Assembly (NCBI GenBank): GCA_016490735.1
Contig: JAEMWC010001632.1
Span: 37,501 to 101,500 of the forward strand
DNA length: 64,000 nucleotides
Reading direction: 5' to 3'
Source: Pachyseris speciosa
Lineage: Eukaryota > Cnidaria > Anthozoa > Scleractinia > Pachyseridae
Every line of letters starts with the position of its first letter. Positions within the stretch are counted from its first letter, which is position 1. Under the pieces are notes generated by a model, which worked only from the letters and a program-made list of their open reading frames with translations, was not told where the DNA came from and searched no databases. This document shows, in pieces, positions 41,697-53,211 of this stretch. The position numbers and the translations under genes are program-made.

Positions 41697-42199
41697 GAAA
41701 TAGGTACTTTATCTCTTAACTAATAGCTTGCAAAGTTTGTCATAGAAGTTGTAGCTACATGTACAAAGAGTCAGAGGGAAAGGTGTCCACCTAGTACTTT
41801 TTTAAGTAATAGCATGTCTCTGGAGCGTCGGTTGGAAGATGAAAATGTTGCCAAGAGATTGAATCTACTTGAGATTCAGGGTAAAAGAGATGTAATTTTC
41901 AAGTTACTTTAAAAGATGTCTGTTCATAATTGCCTGCATTAAAATTTTTTGAGGTTGCTAATTAAAATTCAAGTGTCTTGATCAGTTTTTTTAACTAATC
42001 GCGGACGTGTCTTGATCCGTACTTTCATTGGGTATCAAGATACATGCACCTGACCAAAATGAGGCACTCCGATTGGCTAATACCCTTATGAGTAATTAAT
42101 GAGTTTGAGAAGTAGTGTTCATAACTGCGATGATCAGTCTCATATTTAATGTCTTTATTATATTAATTCCTCCATAAGTTGATATATCTCTTGATGAGC

Positions 42200-42960
42200 A
42201 ATTATTTAAGACTTTTTCTAATGGATCGAACTGATCAAAAAAAATCTTTTTTGCTGCGAGCCTTTCGTCATATGAGAAGTGGACACCAAGGGCAAAGACT
42301 GGGTTCCTTCACTTAAACTTAAGTTTAGGAGTACATCTTTTTCATGTCTTAATGATCCCAACCACAATAATTTTGATTTGGATTGCTTTATTCGTAGCCC
42401 TGAACAGCTTTCAAACTGAGCGAGTAAATTAAATAAATTATTTAAAGACTGAACATCTCTGAGAAAGACGGTGGTGTCATTCGCATATTGCGTGAGTTTA
42501 AAGGAGTTTCTTTGCTTAATTTCGATACCTTTTACCTCCTTTGAACTTCTTATGGCGTTACCTAAAATTTCAATGCCGATCACACACAGAATGCCAGAAA
42601 GAGGACAGCCCTGCCTGACTCCTCTGTTTAAATTAAATTGCCTGGAAGCAAAGACGTTGTTTATGACACAACTTGAAATACCGCTGAAAAATGTGTTGAT
42701 CCATTTATGTAACTGTGTAAATCTAGAAAAACAGATAAACCGGGAATTTTTGGGTTTTTGTGAATGACATAATATCTGAAATTATTCCGATACTTTCTCC
42801 CGTGTATCTATCTTTGACGTAACCTGTTTGGCTTGCGTGAATAATTATAGGCAAGACCTTTTCCATCCTTAGTGAGATAGCTTTTGTAGCAAGGCATTTG
42901 TTCTTTTTAGGTAATATATAGATTTAGCCAAGCCTAAAAGTGGAGCTCCATGGTTGTTAT
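42200..42960 (-). mobile_element. Tx1/L1-like LINE reverse transcriptase fragment
   Basis: Reading from 42960 on the - strand: a block with SQTGYVKDRYTGESIGIISD, then FNLNRGVRQGCPLSGILCVI around 42640-42580 with frame breaks, then 42583-42218 GIEILGNAIRSSKEVKGIEI..FKLTQYANDTTVFL..NLLAQFESCSGLRIKQSKSKLLWLG. The catalytic YADD is YAND, a lost Asp. The order matches the L1/Tx1 palm. It could be the continuation of the LINE at 45430-47860, cut by later insertions. Confidence 0.8.
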
Positions 42961-43039
42961 TTTATTTACCGGTATTGAGCAACTTCGCATATCTTTCCTT
43001 GCGCCAACGTAGAATATAATGGAAAGAGATCAATACCCC

Positions 43040-44235
43040 GTAAGATGTTTTGTGGGGTCCCTCAAGGGTCAATTCTAGGTCCCCTATTCTTTATTCTATA
43101 CATAAATGACTTGAAAATGCTTCAAAGCTTGAGTCCATCTTATTTGCAGACGACACTAATTTATTTATTTCACACACAGATCCAGATTTTCTAATCAGCA
43201 CTTTAAACTGTGAACTCGATGAACTGTCAAATTGGTTCAGAGCAAACGCAAAACTTAACTAAGACAAATTTTATGGAATTTAAACCATGGCAGAAAAAGT
43301 ATTCTTCTAACTTTAACGTTGTTATAAATTAGAGAACCATTACACAGGTCAATTAAACGGTCTTTCTTGGGGTAGTTCTAGATGAAAACCTAAATTAGAA
43401 GGCTCATATATCCAGCCTAGCAAATAAAATATCTAAATCCATAGGTATAACTTTTAGATCTAGTTTCTTTCTTTCAACACCTTCTATTCGCATCTTATAT
43501 AACTCAATCATACTTCCTTACCTTAATTATTGTAATCTAGTTTGGGGATCAGCTCAGTATAAATCTAACCGTCAAAGAATTGTAATTTTGCAAAAACGTG
43601 TGTTAGGATAGTGGACAAGTCTTACTATACTGCTCATACAGAACCTATTTTTAAGAAAGTTAACTTGCTCAAATTTCAAGACATTCATTTGTTACACCTA
43701 GGTCAGTTTATGTACTCGTTTAAAAACTCTATTCTCCCTCGAAAATTTGAAAACGTTTTTCAACAAACAGCCAAATCCATAGCTACAATACAAGGTGTGC
43801 AGACTCCTTTCGTCTACCATTATGTAGAACAAATATCCGGCAATTCTCTGTCTTATATCCAGGTCCAAAATTTTTTAACTCTCTTTCTCCTGAGATTACA
43901 GGCTCCTCATCTTTAGCATCTTTTAGTAAAAAACTTAAAAAATCTATTATCAGTAATTATTAATTCTGTTATGCGTACAAATATGACTTGTCTGTACATC
44001 TGTTACCATGTTGTTTAGGTTTAGTTATCTATTATTTCTTGGGAGGGAGCCTAAGTCCTACAAGTCCCATGGTTTTTATTAGGTTCCCTCGCCACTGTTT
44101 TTTTTTTTTTCCTTTTTTTCCTACCTGTTTTTTCTTGTTTACCGTTGCAATTTCTGTGTATTAATCATTGTAATTTATTAATCATTCCAGTTCATTGTGT
44201 GTGGCAAATAAATAAATAAATAAATAAATAAATAT
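43040..44235 (+). mobile_element. CR1/L2-like LINE, 5' truncated
   Basis: Starts inside the reverse transcriptase at GVPQGSILGPLFFILYINDL. FADDTNLF-type sequence follows after a frameshift (about 43140), then LNWFRAN, VFLGVVLDEN, SLANKISKSIG, and SIRILYNSIILPYLNYCNLVWGSAQ, with stops. 43611-43916 is open (KSYYTAHTEPIFKKVNLLKFQDIHLLHLGQFMYSF). It ends at an (AAAT)n tail, 44209-44235. 5' truncation and a short tandem-repeat tail fit the L2/CR1 group. Confidence 0.8.
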
Positions 44236-44574
44236 ATTTTGTATTTGGAGCAGTCAACAGGAATTGACCACGGTTCACTGAAAAACATTAAAAACAGTTC
44301 AAATAAACAATACACGACGCCTATGTTTGTTCAAAGATTCTTGGAGAAGGTGAAGAAAGTAGACAAGTAAGCTTCTAGTAAGCTAAAAAAATTACTAAGC
44401 AAATTTGAGATAAATTAATGTCCGTGGAAAGAGGAGTACCAACCTAGCTGATAGTTTAGAGCAGTCAACAGGAATTGGCCGTACTTCGAACTGAACCACA
44501 AAATAGCAAAACATTGCAAGGAAACAAAGTAGGATGCGAATGTGTATTAATCATGCCTCGTTTTGGTTTGGGTG

Positions 44575-45440
44575 TCCCACAACTGGCTTAAGCCTGCGAT
44601 CCAATCGAAAGCAAGTGCCTGGTCAGCGTTCAAATTCAAAAACACAGCTGACCTCGATGAGGTATTAATTGAGCCCGCGATATGGTTACGTGACACTAGT
44701 TAGCGGATACCTTGTTTTGACAGGTGTCAATTGGCTGTAAGATGGATGTCCCGCATCAAAGACGTACGCTGTAAACAAGCTGGTCTGCTGGGCCAGGTGG
44801 AGTACAATCCCGTACCCAGAGTCCTCAAGCTCTTTGGCCAGCTGTTAGTCGCCGTCCACCCGCTGACCAAAGAGCCCGAGGACTCTGGGTACGAGATTGG
44901 CTGGAGTATGGCCGCCATGTTGGATTATTATGATGAGTATTAGGATATTATTAATTATTGTGCGACTCCGTCGTCGTCGTCGTCGTCGTGCCTACGCACC
45001 CACGAGCAATACCGCTAGCCATTTTTACCATGAGAAAATTCTATAGGTATGGTCAGGAGCCCATCACCAGGAGGGTACAACTACCCTATATTCCTGTCGC
45101 GGCGTTTTCACAGACTAATTTATTTTTAGATTGAATTTCCCGCCAAAATCAGACTCTCGCAGGAGTCCACTGACCAATCACAAGTCGCTGCACGTGCCAC
45201 AAGTATCTGCACGTACAGAGCCTTTGTTTTCGCTCATTAAAACTATTGTTTTGTGGCGCTCTCGTTGCTGTCACCGTCCTTGTTGTCCTTTTTCGCGTGA
45301 AAAGATAGTCTAAAAATAGATCGGTCTGTAAAAATGCTGTGACAAAGGCTTAGTATGGGAGTTGCATGCTCCTAGTAATGGGCTCCTGGTATGGTGCTTC
45401 GCTTGGCGGCCCTTCGGGCCGCCGGTGCTTCGCTATTAAC
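44575..45440 (+). repeat. Dispersed repeat R1, longest copy, with a MITE inside
   Basis: Shares blocks with 4158-4500 (inverse) and 9895-10200, including TGGCCGCCATGTTGGATTAT-type and CGTCGTCG runs, CACGAGCAATACCGCTA and GCGGCCCTTCGGG. The MITE at 45054-45388 interrupts it. An internal 17-bp inverted match (GGTACGAGATTG-type versus TACCCAGAGTCCTC) stands near 44815 and 44880. Confidence 0.65.
45054..45388. mobile_element. 335-bp MITE, copy 1
   Basis: Ends CAGGAGCCCATCACCAGGAG and the complement of CAGGAGCCCATTACTAGGAG. Target duplication GTATGGT at 45047-45053 and 45389-45395. About 94% like copy 2 by eye. Confidence 0.9.
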
Positions 45441-45871
45441 AATATGATAACAAGCTTCTGGGAAATAGATAAATGACCATTTTCAAAGGCGTAATTAGAG
45501 CTGTCTACCATACACTTTCTTCTTCCTTCAGTATCTGTTCGGCGTTACGTTTGACAGTACCATCTTCTTTTGTTAGCGAGGTTATGTGGTTTTTCTTATG
45601 GCTTATTTTTTTCCAAATTGCGGAAGTGTATATTACTCTTTTCACCAAATTCATTCCATCGTGCTGGGCTTCGGATCATTGCGCCTTGGGTTTTCCCAGC
45701 GATTATTTTTGAGAGCTTACTTTTCATTCGTTCTATTTCAGCCTTAGTCGACTTGTTAAAATTAGATCAGATTTGTTCTTGCCGACGATTGAATTTCTTT
45801 AACAATTTCATTTCTTCGTCGCGTTTTTGCTTAGCTCTTCTCTTAGAGGAAGTGATAGCTGTCGCTCTCAT

Positions 45872-46878
45872 TTACATTTTGATCAGTTCCCAGAGTAGTC
45901 CTTTATCCTTCACTTCATGATATTTTGATGCAAATTCGGGTATTTTCTTTGACAACAGATCAGTGTAAGCCTTGCTGGTTAAGAACGAATTGTTTAATTT
46001 CCAGAAGCCTGGATCAAGCTTGGTTTCTGCCTCAGAGGCTATGGCTACACTAAGTGCGGAGTGATCGGAAAGTATATTGGGGACTATTTCAACATCTCTC
46101 GTATATATTTTGATACGAAGAAATTGTCCAATCTGCACTGAATTCTCATAGAGGGATTACTCCATGTGAAACCTTGCAAATTGGGTTTTTTCTTTCCACG
46201 TATCAATATGGTCATAAATATTCAGCAACTTGTGCATTTCTTGAATAACTGCCTTTTTGTGTTCGAAGGATCGGCCACCTCGGTTATCAAGCTCGCTTAA
46301 TGCACAGTTGAAGTCACCACCAAGCACTATGGTTTCGTTTGCATAATTATTAAACACTGAGTTGGACACATCCCTAAGGAAACGAATTTGTTGGGTTTGA
46401 TGCTTTGGTGCATAAATGTTGATGAAACTAAATTTGGTGTCGTCTAGGATTGTTTCGGTTAGAATGCATCTACCATTTTCATCACTGATGACTCTATGGA
46501 AGGACACTTTTATCGTAGGCTTGAATAGGATCATAACACCACGGCTATTTGTGGAACCATGGCTTGCAACAATTTTTCGCCCCATTCTGCTTCCCAAAGT
46601 TTAACATTTTGGACAGACGAGTGTGTTTCTTGCAGAATAATTGCGTCAGGCCCTTGCTGATGTAGCCATCTGAATAGCTGACGCCGTTTGGGTGTCAAAT
46701 CTATACTATAAAATAACTGAGATTTGTTAAGCGTGGTACTTTTCGGTTCGAGGTTTTCACTTAAAAAGACAATTGGAAGTAATAAATGTAAACAGAGTGC
46801 AATACAGTACAACGGCTTGTAACCGCTTAATAGCTGAGCAAGCATGCGTTCATGCAGTTCTCTTAGTAATTTTGTCAA
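45872..46878 (-). pseudogene. APE-type endonuclease domain of the LINE ORF2
   Basis: Three successive frames together hold the whole apurinic-like endonuclease that nicks target DNA. The Glu of LQETH, the Asn/Asp of GGDFNCAL and the Asp-His of SDHSAL are all kept; frame changes lie near 46560 and 46150. Confidence 0.8.
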
Positions 46879-47403
46879 AACAAGTTAACGTGCAACAGAA
46901 AGTAGGAAACACTAGACAACATAAACATTCGCATTTCACAGAAAACATTACTTGTATCGACGTCGGCATTTCTGTCCAAGACTAACATGCAGTTCCTGGA
47001 CGTTTTAACAGAGGCTGCAGATTAATTTACTTTGAGTAACTTTCCATGATGCTTTGGTTGCTGGTCCCCGATAAACCGTGCCATCAATGACCAGCTTCTC
47101 TACGTTGGAGAACGCCTTTTTTGTTTAGGTTTTCTTAGCACAGGGTTCAACGCCTTTCTTATGCTGTCCACTTCTCTTGGGAAGTCATCCGCGACTTCGT
47201 ATTTGGTAGATTTCATACGTGTGATTTTATAAATTCCTTATCTTGATAGAAAGATAGGCCTTGGCGACGCTTTCTTCTCGGAATTATGGCGCGTGGGAAT
47301 TATATAGACTCTCTCAAATTGGATCTGTTTGAGCTCTTCTTTAGCTACTTGCATTTATTTCGACAAAAAACCTTTCAGTTTTTTCTCCGTGTAACTTGAA
47401 GAT

Positions 47404-47860
47404 TCACTGTCGGCATCTTTGATGCCGAAAAAATTGTTGATTAAAACACTCTTGCTTGACTATTCGCCGATGCAATTCATCTATTTTCCTTAGCTCCGCG
47501 TTTACAGAAGCAAGCCGTTCTGTCGCTGACTTGACTTGCTGTTTTAAATCTTCTGCCTCTGCTTGTGTAAACTCCAAGCTTTCCTTCATGGTTTGTTTGT
47601 CTTCATCGAGCTGGTTTATTCTTACACGTTAACTCTCGATGTCAGGCATTATTGACAGTACTTTGTCCAGCTTCTCTTGAATACTGTCCAGTTTGTTGTT
47701 GCACATTGTACAGCCACTTTGTTGATGTATCTCGTGCGCCAGTTCGTCGTCGTCCGTTTGCGAACTAGTTTGTCGTGTTCGCTTCCTGCGCCGATTTCCA
47801 CGGACGTTTATCTCCTCTTCGACTTGAGATTGCGGCGCTTGCTTTTTTTTCTCACTTTCG
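47404..47860 (-). pseudogene. LINE ORF1 coiled-coil protein fragment
   Basis: Polar N-terminus (RRKRTRQTSSQTDDDELAHE), a Cys pair (CTMC), then heptad-like Leu/Ile spacing for about 90 residues. Family knowledge: ORF1 proteins of L1/Tx1 elements trimerise and bind element RNA. A TAA near 47630 interrupts. Confidence 0.65.
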
Positions 47861-47925
47861 CTTGATATTTGCGGCTTATAACGTATTTGCCTCCGTTAAA
47901 AAAAATATGATTTACGCGCGGGAAG

Positions 47926-48396
47926 TAGGCTTTTGTACATTATGCTTTTGTTTCCCCACTAAAATGCTCCACCTTAATGCTCCATTTTCCCCACTAAAAT
48001 GCTCGGTCTCCCCGAAAAAGGTCACTAAAATGCTCCGTTAAAGCTCATTAAACAGACGCTTTTAATTTTAATTTTATTAATAATTATAACATTTTATCGG
48101 GGTGCTAACGCAAACCTCAACGTATAAGTGGCATAACAGCATCGTACATAAGTTAATAATTTACATGTCCGCCTTTGACTCACTGCTGATTAGTTGTCCT
48201 CAGTTTCCATTCGGCTGTATTAGGGTGCCATTTGAATTATTTGTTTATTTTCTCGTAAAAATTATTTTTATTCTCTCTGAAAGTGAAAAGAAAAATGATT
48301 TTCCGGGAAAATGCCACTAAAATGCTCGAATAATGCTTAATGCTTTTGCCTCACTAAAATGCTCGAAAAAATGCTAGCATAATGTACAAAAGCCTA
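47926..48396. mobile_element. 471-bp hAT-type MITE with CACTAAAATGCTC subrepeats
   Basis: Ends TAGGCTTTTGTACATTATGC and its exact complement. 8-bp target duplication GCGGGAAG at 47918-47925 and 48397-48404. The interior repeats (C)CACTAAAATGCTC at least five times, clustered near both ends. Eight-bp duplication and TA/TAG-type ends fit hAT. Confidence 0.9.
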
Positions 48397-48576
48397 GCGG
48401 GAAGGCGGAGCACTGAAAATCGTGACCGCCATCTTCTGCTGCTAGTCGCAGTGCTAAAAAAAGTCCTCTATTTCTTAAATAGTGGACAACAAGGTCTGCC
48501 AGGAACAAGCTCGTTTGGTTTCGCAAGCGCTTTCTTCGTTATAACTGGATGATGTTTTACCGATGCGAATCTTTAA

Positions 48577-50307
48577 AGTGCCCCTGACCCCAAAAGTTTT
48601 TCTCATTTTAAATGATTTGTCTCTAAATTAGAAGCACAACCGTGAAGAAATTTTTTCATTCGGTTGAATCTTCGCCTTTCTGTGCCCCGGTAAAGTCTCG
48701 AAATTACGACCAAAAACGCCGCCATTTTGTTTCACGACCGAGTTAAAGGGAGATTGGGTTCAACGCTTGTATGACGTCATCCGGGAACGGAAGTTCTGTT
48801 GCGCTTACAAAGTTCTTTGAAGGAAGCTCAATAATTCTGACTCTGAGGGCAAATAACACATGATTTTAACCGATAATTTATATTCATAGTATTGTCACCT
48901 GTAACATGTCTCTCCTAAGAGAAAATTTGATGTTTTCCAAACGAATGAGCCAAAAACAGACCGGCTGTTCGTGAAATAAACATATTCCCATCGGCTGATC
49001 TCACAAGCATTTTATGCCCTTTTATACGGTGAAAACAGAAAATTCCAATGAGTCCGTTCAGTGAAAAGATCTCCTCTTTAAAACTCGTTTATTGTATAGT
49101 GATACAACCCAAACATGTGCATGTACCAAGTTTCCAATGCATCGTGATATTCGGTGTGCTGCGTATCGGATACGACACAAAGTAGTCCAGAATGTAATGG
49201 CAGCTAAAATAATTGTCCCTCGATATGTACCTTTAGGAAAACCTCATCAATCTAACTTCCTTTCAATTTTTCGGCTTCATGAGTCCTACAGTCTTCGACA
49301 CAAGCGCATCGCGAAGTTGCGTTCGCTTATTTCTAACCAACAGTTTAGACGGATACGTAGCCTCAAATTTTAATTGCAGTAAGCTATATTTATTTTGAAA
49401 AGTTAAAAGACGTTCTCTGGTTAAAAGTTTTAAAATTTTACCTTGCCTTGACTTCGTTCACAGTACTGCCTCAGGATAACTAGATGTTCAGCTAATCCTC
49501 AAGTCACGTGATTCGCGTCGGCTGAGCTCACTTCCCGTTCTCTTGTCAAATCTATCTTTGCCTTCCTTGAATAGATACCATAAATAAAGACTCTCCCATA
49601 AATAGGCACTTCCACAATTAATTGCTGATGTTCGTTTAAAATACCAATCTACAGTCGGATGTGCGCCGTTTATATAAAATAACAATTATTGTTTTCAAAA
49701 CGCTGCACAATTCCCATTGCCGATGCACGGGTACTTGGTCGTTCAAGATTGAAATGTTAAATCAAAGCTTTTGCTCACCAGCAGCGTACACAAAAACACG
49801 AGTTACGGCAGATAACACTTATAAACGAAGTTAATCTTTTTCGTCTTCCCTTCTTCCGCGAATATTGCTGTCCATTCTTGGTCTTCATAACCATGAGGCT
49901 CCTTCGAGCTCCTCGCCGATTCCGTTCTAGTTCCAATTCAGAAATGAAGTTAATTTGGTCTTCACCCTAGACATAGTCTGACTCTGACTCCGAGGACGAG
50001 GAGGACATGATTCCAACACAATTACTGCCAGGCTTTTACCCTCCAATATGTGCTTCGATGACCCCAACAAACGCTTGCAAAAACAGAGATTGACTGAGAA
50101 GCTATCTTTCAATCGTTCCCAGGATGACGTCACCAACCTCGTTGGACCCAGACTCCCTTTTACTCGGCCGCGCAACAAATTGAATGAGACTTTGGCTGTC
50201 CATAAAAAATCGAGGATTCACCCAATTCCAATAATTCTTCGCCGAAATACTTCGAATGATAAGTAGATTTATTTAGGCGAAAAAACATTTTTGGGGTTAG
50301 GGGCACT
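48577..50307. mobile_element. 1.73-kb TTAA-flanked inverted-repeat element
   Basis: Ends AGTGCCCCTGACCCCAAAAG and the complement of AGTGCCCCTAACCCCAAAAA. TTAA at 48573-48576 and 50308-50311. Fits piggyBac or Kolobok. The frames inside (49092-49373 on the + strand, 49927-50178 on the - strand) have no transposase motif I recognise, so it is probably non-autonomous. Confidence 0.8.
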
Positions 50308-50311
50308 TTAA

Positions 50312-51390
50312 TTGAAGAAGCTTACTCGGTGGACATAACAGTAAAACTATCAAGGCACTTCAGGGTTTTGTGTCTGAATTGTTTTCTGGCTTCTTTTCGC
50401 AATTCTTGCAGAATTTCATTCTGCAGTTCATATATGATTTATCTGATATAAATCATTCACAAGTTAAATATAATGAGGCATATAATGCTCTCAACGAATC
50501 GTTTTTTTCTGAACTTTGACACAGCTTGCGCAGCAATAACAATGTAACACTAACAGAATGACTTATGGAATATAAGTACAAATTATGTAACAACAAACGA
50601 ATGTTACTTTATATGTTAAGCCATTAAGATGTATCCTGAAGTTTCAATGAACTCAACATTATTAGAATCTGACCAACATCTATCACAAGTTTCTTTTGCA
50701 ATACTTCTATCCAAACTTGACACCACTTTCAAATTCTCACGGTCGGTAAAAGGTGTAGTGTGACCACGTGCTCGTTGTAACATGGCCGCTCCCTTCGCAA
50801 TTCCACCATTACCCAACTAAATCAAGGCGCTAGAAGGCTCAATTTTGATGCAATGACGATCAACAGTCTTCTATTAAAACTCATCTATTCGTTCTTCCGG
50901 TAACATGCAGCCCGAAATCATCACGCCAAACCTGATCAAACGGTGATGCTCAACAATAACTGAGTTATCGATCCTTAAAGGAGGCTCAATTATGCTCATA
51001 AGAGGCTCATGTTTTTCCATATTAAACAGATTTTGCGTTTTCAAAACGAAATCAATGTAACTCAGCGAGTGTTGGTTTTAATTATAATCAGCGACTGTTG
51101 TTTTCTCGCTTGTCTCACCAGTTGAGCTCCGCACAATTGCGTCGAATATCGACGAAAACATTGACCTAAAGCCTCACAAAAAATATCGCACACCTTTCAT
51201 GAGACCGACTTCGGAAACAATTTGAAAGCTTTAAGATGTAACAATGGCTTAATGAATAAAGTAACAATCACCTGAGAAGCAAACACCAGCCAACAAGGTC
51301 CTTGCTCTTTCAAGTGGGCGAAAGATGGCAAACGAGAGCAAAGGACAAATCACAGCAAAGGTTACAATTTGTGCCTACGAACAAAAAAAA
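50312..51390. other. Stretch without a recognisable gene
   Basis: AT-rich. The GCAGTTCATATATGATTTAT word at about 50431 is shared with 40029. Frames such as 50616-50816 on the - strand show no domain. Confidence 0.4.
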
Positions 51391-51399
51391 ACCGAACAA

Positions 51400-51828
51400 A
51401 TGTTAAGCTCTCCGCCTTCTGGCCAGAGTAATTACCATTAGAAGCCATCAATGTGGGAATCTTCCCTCTTTTAAGTCTTTTGGGTGACTTAATAGTTTGA
51501 CAGCAAGTTATGCTCGTCTTGGAATTAACTGGTGATCGTGCATTTCAGGCACAACATTCCTTGGATTTTTTCTCCCATGCAAGTAAGTTTGGGTAGCCAT
51601 ATTTTTCTTTGTATTCATAAAATACTTTGTCGTTTTAATTAAAAGAAGGCTGTAAGAGAACAATGATAAGACCTCTCTATCACAGTATGCGCACCATGCG
51701 CTTAGCACTGGTACGAGTTTAGCTTTAGGTTGTTCCGCCATCATGTATCCCGCTTGAACTAAAGTTACTGTTCATCTGGTTCTTGTATCTCAGCGTTTCG
51801 GCCCATCTCTTCTATAATAATATTTCAT
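51400..51828 (+). repeat. Left LTR of the Gypsy element
   Basis: Matches 56510-56822 over AGAAG.CATCAAT.TGG, GACAGCAAGTTATGCTCGT, and CATAAAATACTTTGTCGTTT, and the right LTR remnant at 53470-53568 over its last 100 bp. The outer start near 51395 is approximate. Confidence 0.65.
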
Positions 51829-51908
51829 GGTGGTAGCGGCGGGATCATTTAACACGCCAAGTGTCATTTGGGCCTTTGGAACAGTAAGATGAACCTGATG
51901 AACAGGGA

Positions 51909-52360
51909 TTGCAACATCAACCGTTTATAGCGTGCAGCGGAGTACCTTTACACATTGTAGTCCAGCCGGCCGACACTTCGTTCTATCATTATGGGCGAGC
52001 TCTCCGGAATCAAGCCGCCCCAGATGGATTGGAACTAGAGGAGAGATTAATCGAACAGCTGATTATTGGCACCCGTCAACGGATGGTACAGGAAGTCCTC
52101 TTGGGGAACGACAACAAATTAAAAGCTCGACAAGGCAATGGACATTGCTAGAACAAGGGAAGCTACAGTCAATGACATGAAATCGCTGGAACAACAAGGT
52201 GCGTCATCCCGTGCCCGTGATACTAATGTTGATGCTATCAGGCAGAATCCAAGCCCCCAATGTGGAAAATGAGGCCTTAGCCATGGAAAACGCTGCCCAG
52301 CCCAAGGCACTAGGTGTAGGAAATGTAGCATGTGGAATCATTGGGAGCAAGTATGCGAAA
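51909..52360 (+). pseudogene. gag with double CCHC zinc knuckle (one Cys lost to a stop)
   Basis: Helical gag core in two frames: LEERLIEQLIIGTRQRMVQE, then MDIARTREATVNDMKSLEQQ. The knuckles follow: first at 52261-52296 reads CGK-stop-GLSHGKRC, where TGA (52270-52272) replaces the second Cys; second at 52315-52356, CRKCSMWNHWEQVC, is a complete C-x2-C-x4-H-x4-C. The protein would package element RNA. Confidence 0.75.
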
Positions 52361-52439
52361 ATAACAAACACAGGATCGGAGAACCAAACTACCACCTCTC
52401 GAAAGAAGCCTGAAGCCTGGAAACCACAGGACACAACAA

Positions 52440-52870
52440 ATCAAAACAAGGTACATTTAGTTGAAGAGTCTAGTCCTGGCTTTGATGAGCTGTGTTTTGA
52501 GACCATTCAGATTGACAGTTCTAGTGTTAATCCAGTGAGAAATGAGGCTTTTCCAAATATCAAAGTAAAACTGCCACATGTCGATCACTCCAATCCTGTG
52601 CTCAAAGCGAAAGTGGATACTGGTGCACAAGGTAATATTCTGCCATTAAGAACTTATAGGAGTATGTTCCCAGAGCATGTTGACAAGAACGGTCTTCCAA
52701 CAGGCACAACACCCAGCCAAACCAAACTGACCGCATACAATGGCACTCGTATACCCCAATATGGTGTATTTTTTAATTATATGCTCTTTTGGTGCCAAGA
52801 ATACTGGTGCAATGTTTTATGTTGCTGATGTTGCAGGCCCTGCTATCTGTGGCTTACCCACTTCTTCTGA
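52440..52870 (+). pseudogene. Aspartic protease of the Gypsy element
   Basis: Within frame 52199-52828: FETIQIDSSS, VKLPHVDHSNPVLKAKVDTGAQGNILPL with the catalytic DTG, then YRSMFPEHVDKNGLPTGTTP and LTAYNGTRIPQYG. A frame change near 52765 moves to frame 52740-52877 (MFYVADVAGPAICGLPTSSE), which holds the second conserved G-L block of retropepsins. It would process the polyprotein. Confidence 0.8.
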
Positions 52871-52877
52871 ACTTTGT

Positions 52878-53211
52878 CAGCAGCCCATCACCAGGAGCGT
52901 ACAACTGCCCTATATTCCTGTCACGGCGTTTTCACAGACCAATTTATTTTTACATTGGATTTCCCGCCAAAATCAGACTCCCGCAGGAGTCCAATGACCA
53001 ATCACAAGTCGCTGCACGTGCCACAAGTATCTACACCTACAGAGCCTTTGTTTTCGCTCATTAAACTATTGTTTTGTGGCGCTTTTGTTGCCGTCGCCGT
53101 CATTGTTGTCCTTTTTCAAGGGAAAAGATAGTCTAAAAATAGATCGGTATGTAAAAATGCCGTGACATAGGCTTAGTATGGGAGTTGCACGCTCCTAGTA
53201 ATGGGCTCCTG
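52878..53211. mobile_element. 334-bp MITE, copy 2, inside Gypsy pol
   Basis: Ends CAGCAGCCCATCACCAGGAG and the complement of CAGGAGCCCATTACTAGGAG. Target duplication ACTTTGT at 52871-52877 and 53212-53218. Leaving out the element and one duplication copy, the pol reading frame runs on without a shift. Confidence 0.9.

Larger units (their letters stand above)
40886..42152. mobile_element. 1.27-kb inverted-repeat element with tRNA-like cargo
   Basis: Ends share about 40 bp in inverse orientation: ATTAAATATGTGACTGATCA, then TCGCAGTTATGAACA, at 40886; the complement lies at 42110-42152. Inside are a tRNA-like cloverleaf (41054-41125), a partial inverse tRNA-like copy (40971-41016), a 107-bp imperfect palindrome (41178-41284) and a short frame at 41490. 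Confidence 0.6.
45430..47860 (-). mobile_element. Tx1/L1-like LINE: ORF1 coiled coil and ORF2 endonuclease
   Basis: From 47860 downwards the - strand encodes ORF1: NKLDSIQEKLDKVLSIMPDI, one stop, then a coiled coil (47589-47404, FTQAEAEDLKQQVKSATERL, ELRKIDELHRRIVKQE). A decayed RNA-binding part runs to about 47000. ORF2 then starts near 46800: LFRWLHQQGPDAIILQETHS (46878-46531), VMILFKPTIKVSFHRVI, FSFINIYAPK, IVLGGDFNCALSELDNR (46597-46157) and ILSDHSALSVAI (46138-45872). These are the catalytic motifs of an APE endonuclease (QETH, NIYAP, GGDFN, SDH). A basic linker follows to 45430. Frame changes separate the parts. Confidence 0.85.

Noticed and set aside
47677..48320. Several + strand ORFs around 47.7-48.3 kb
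   Set aside because: They overlap the antisense of LINE ORF1 or lie inside the hAT-type MITE.
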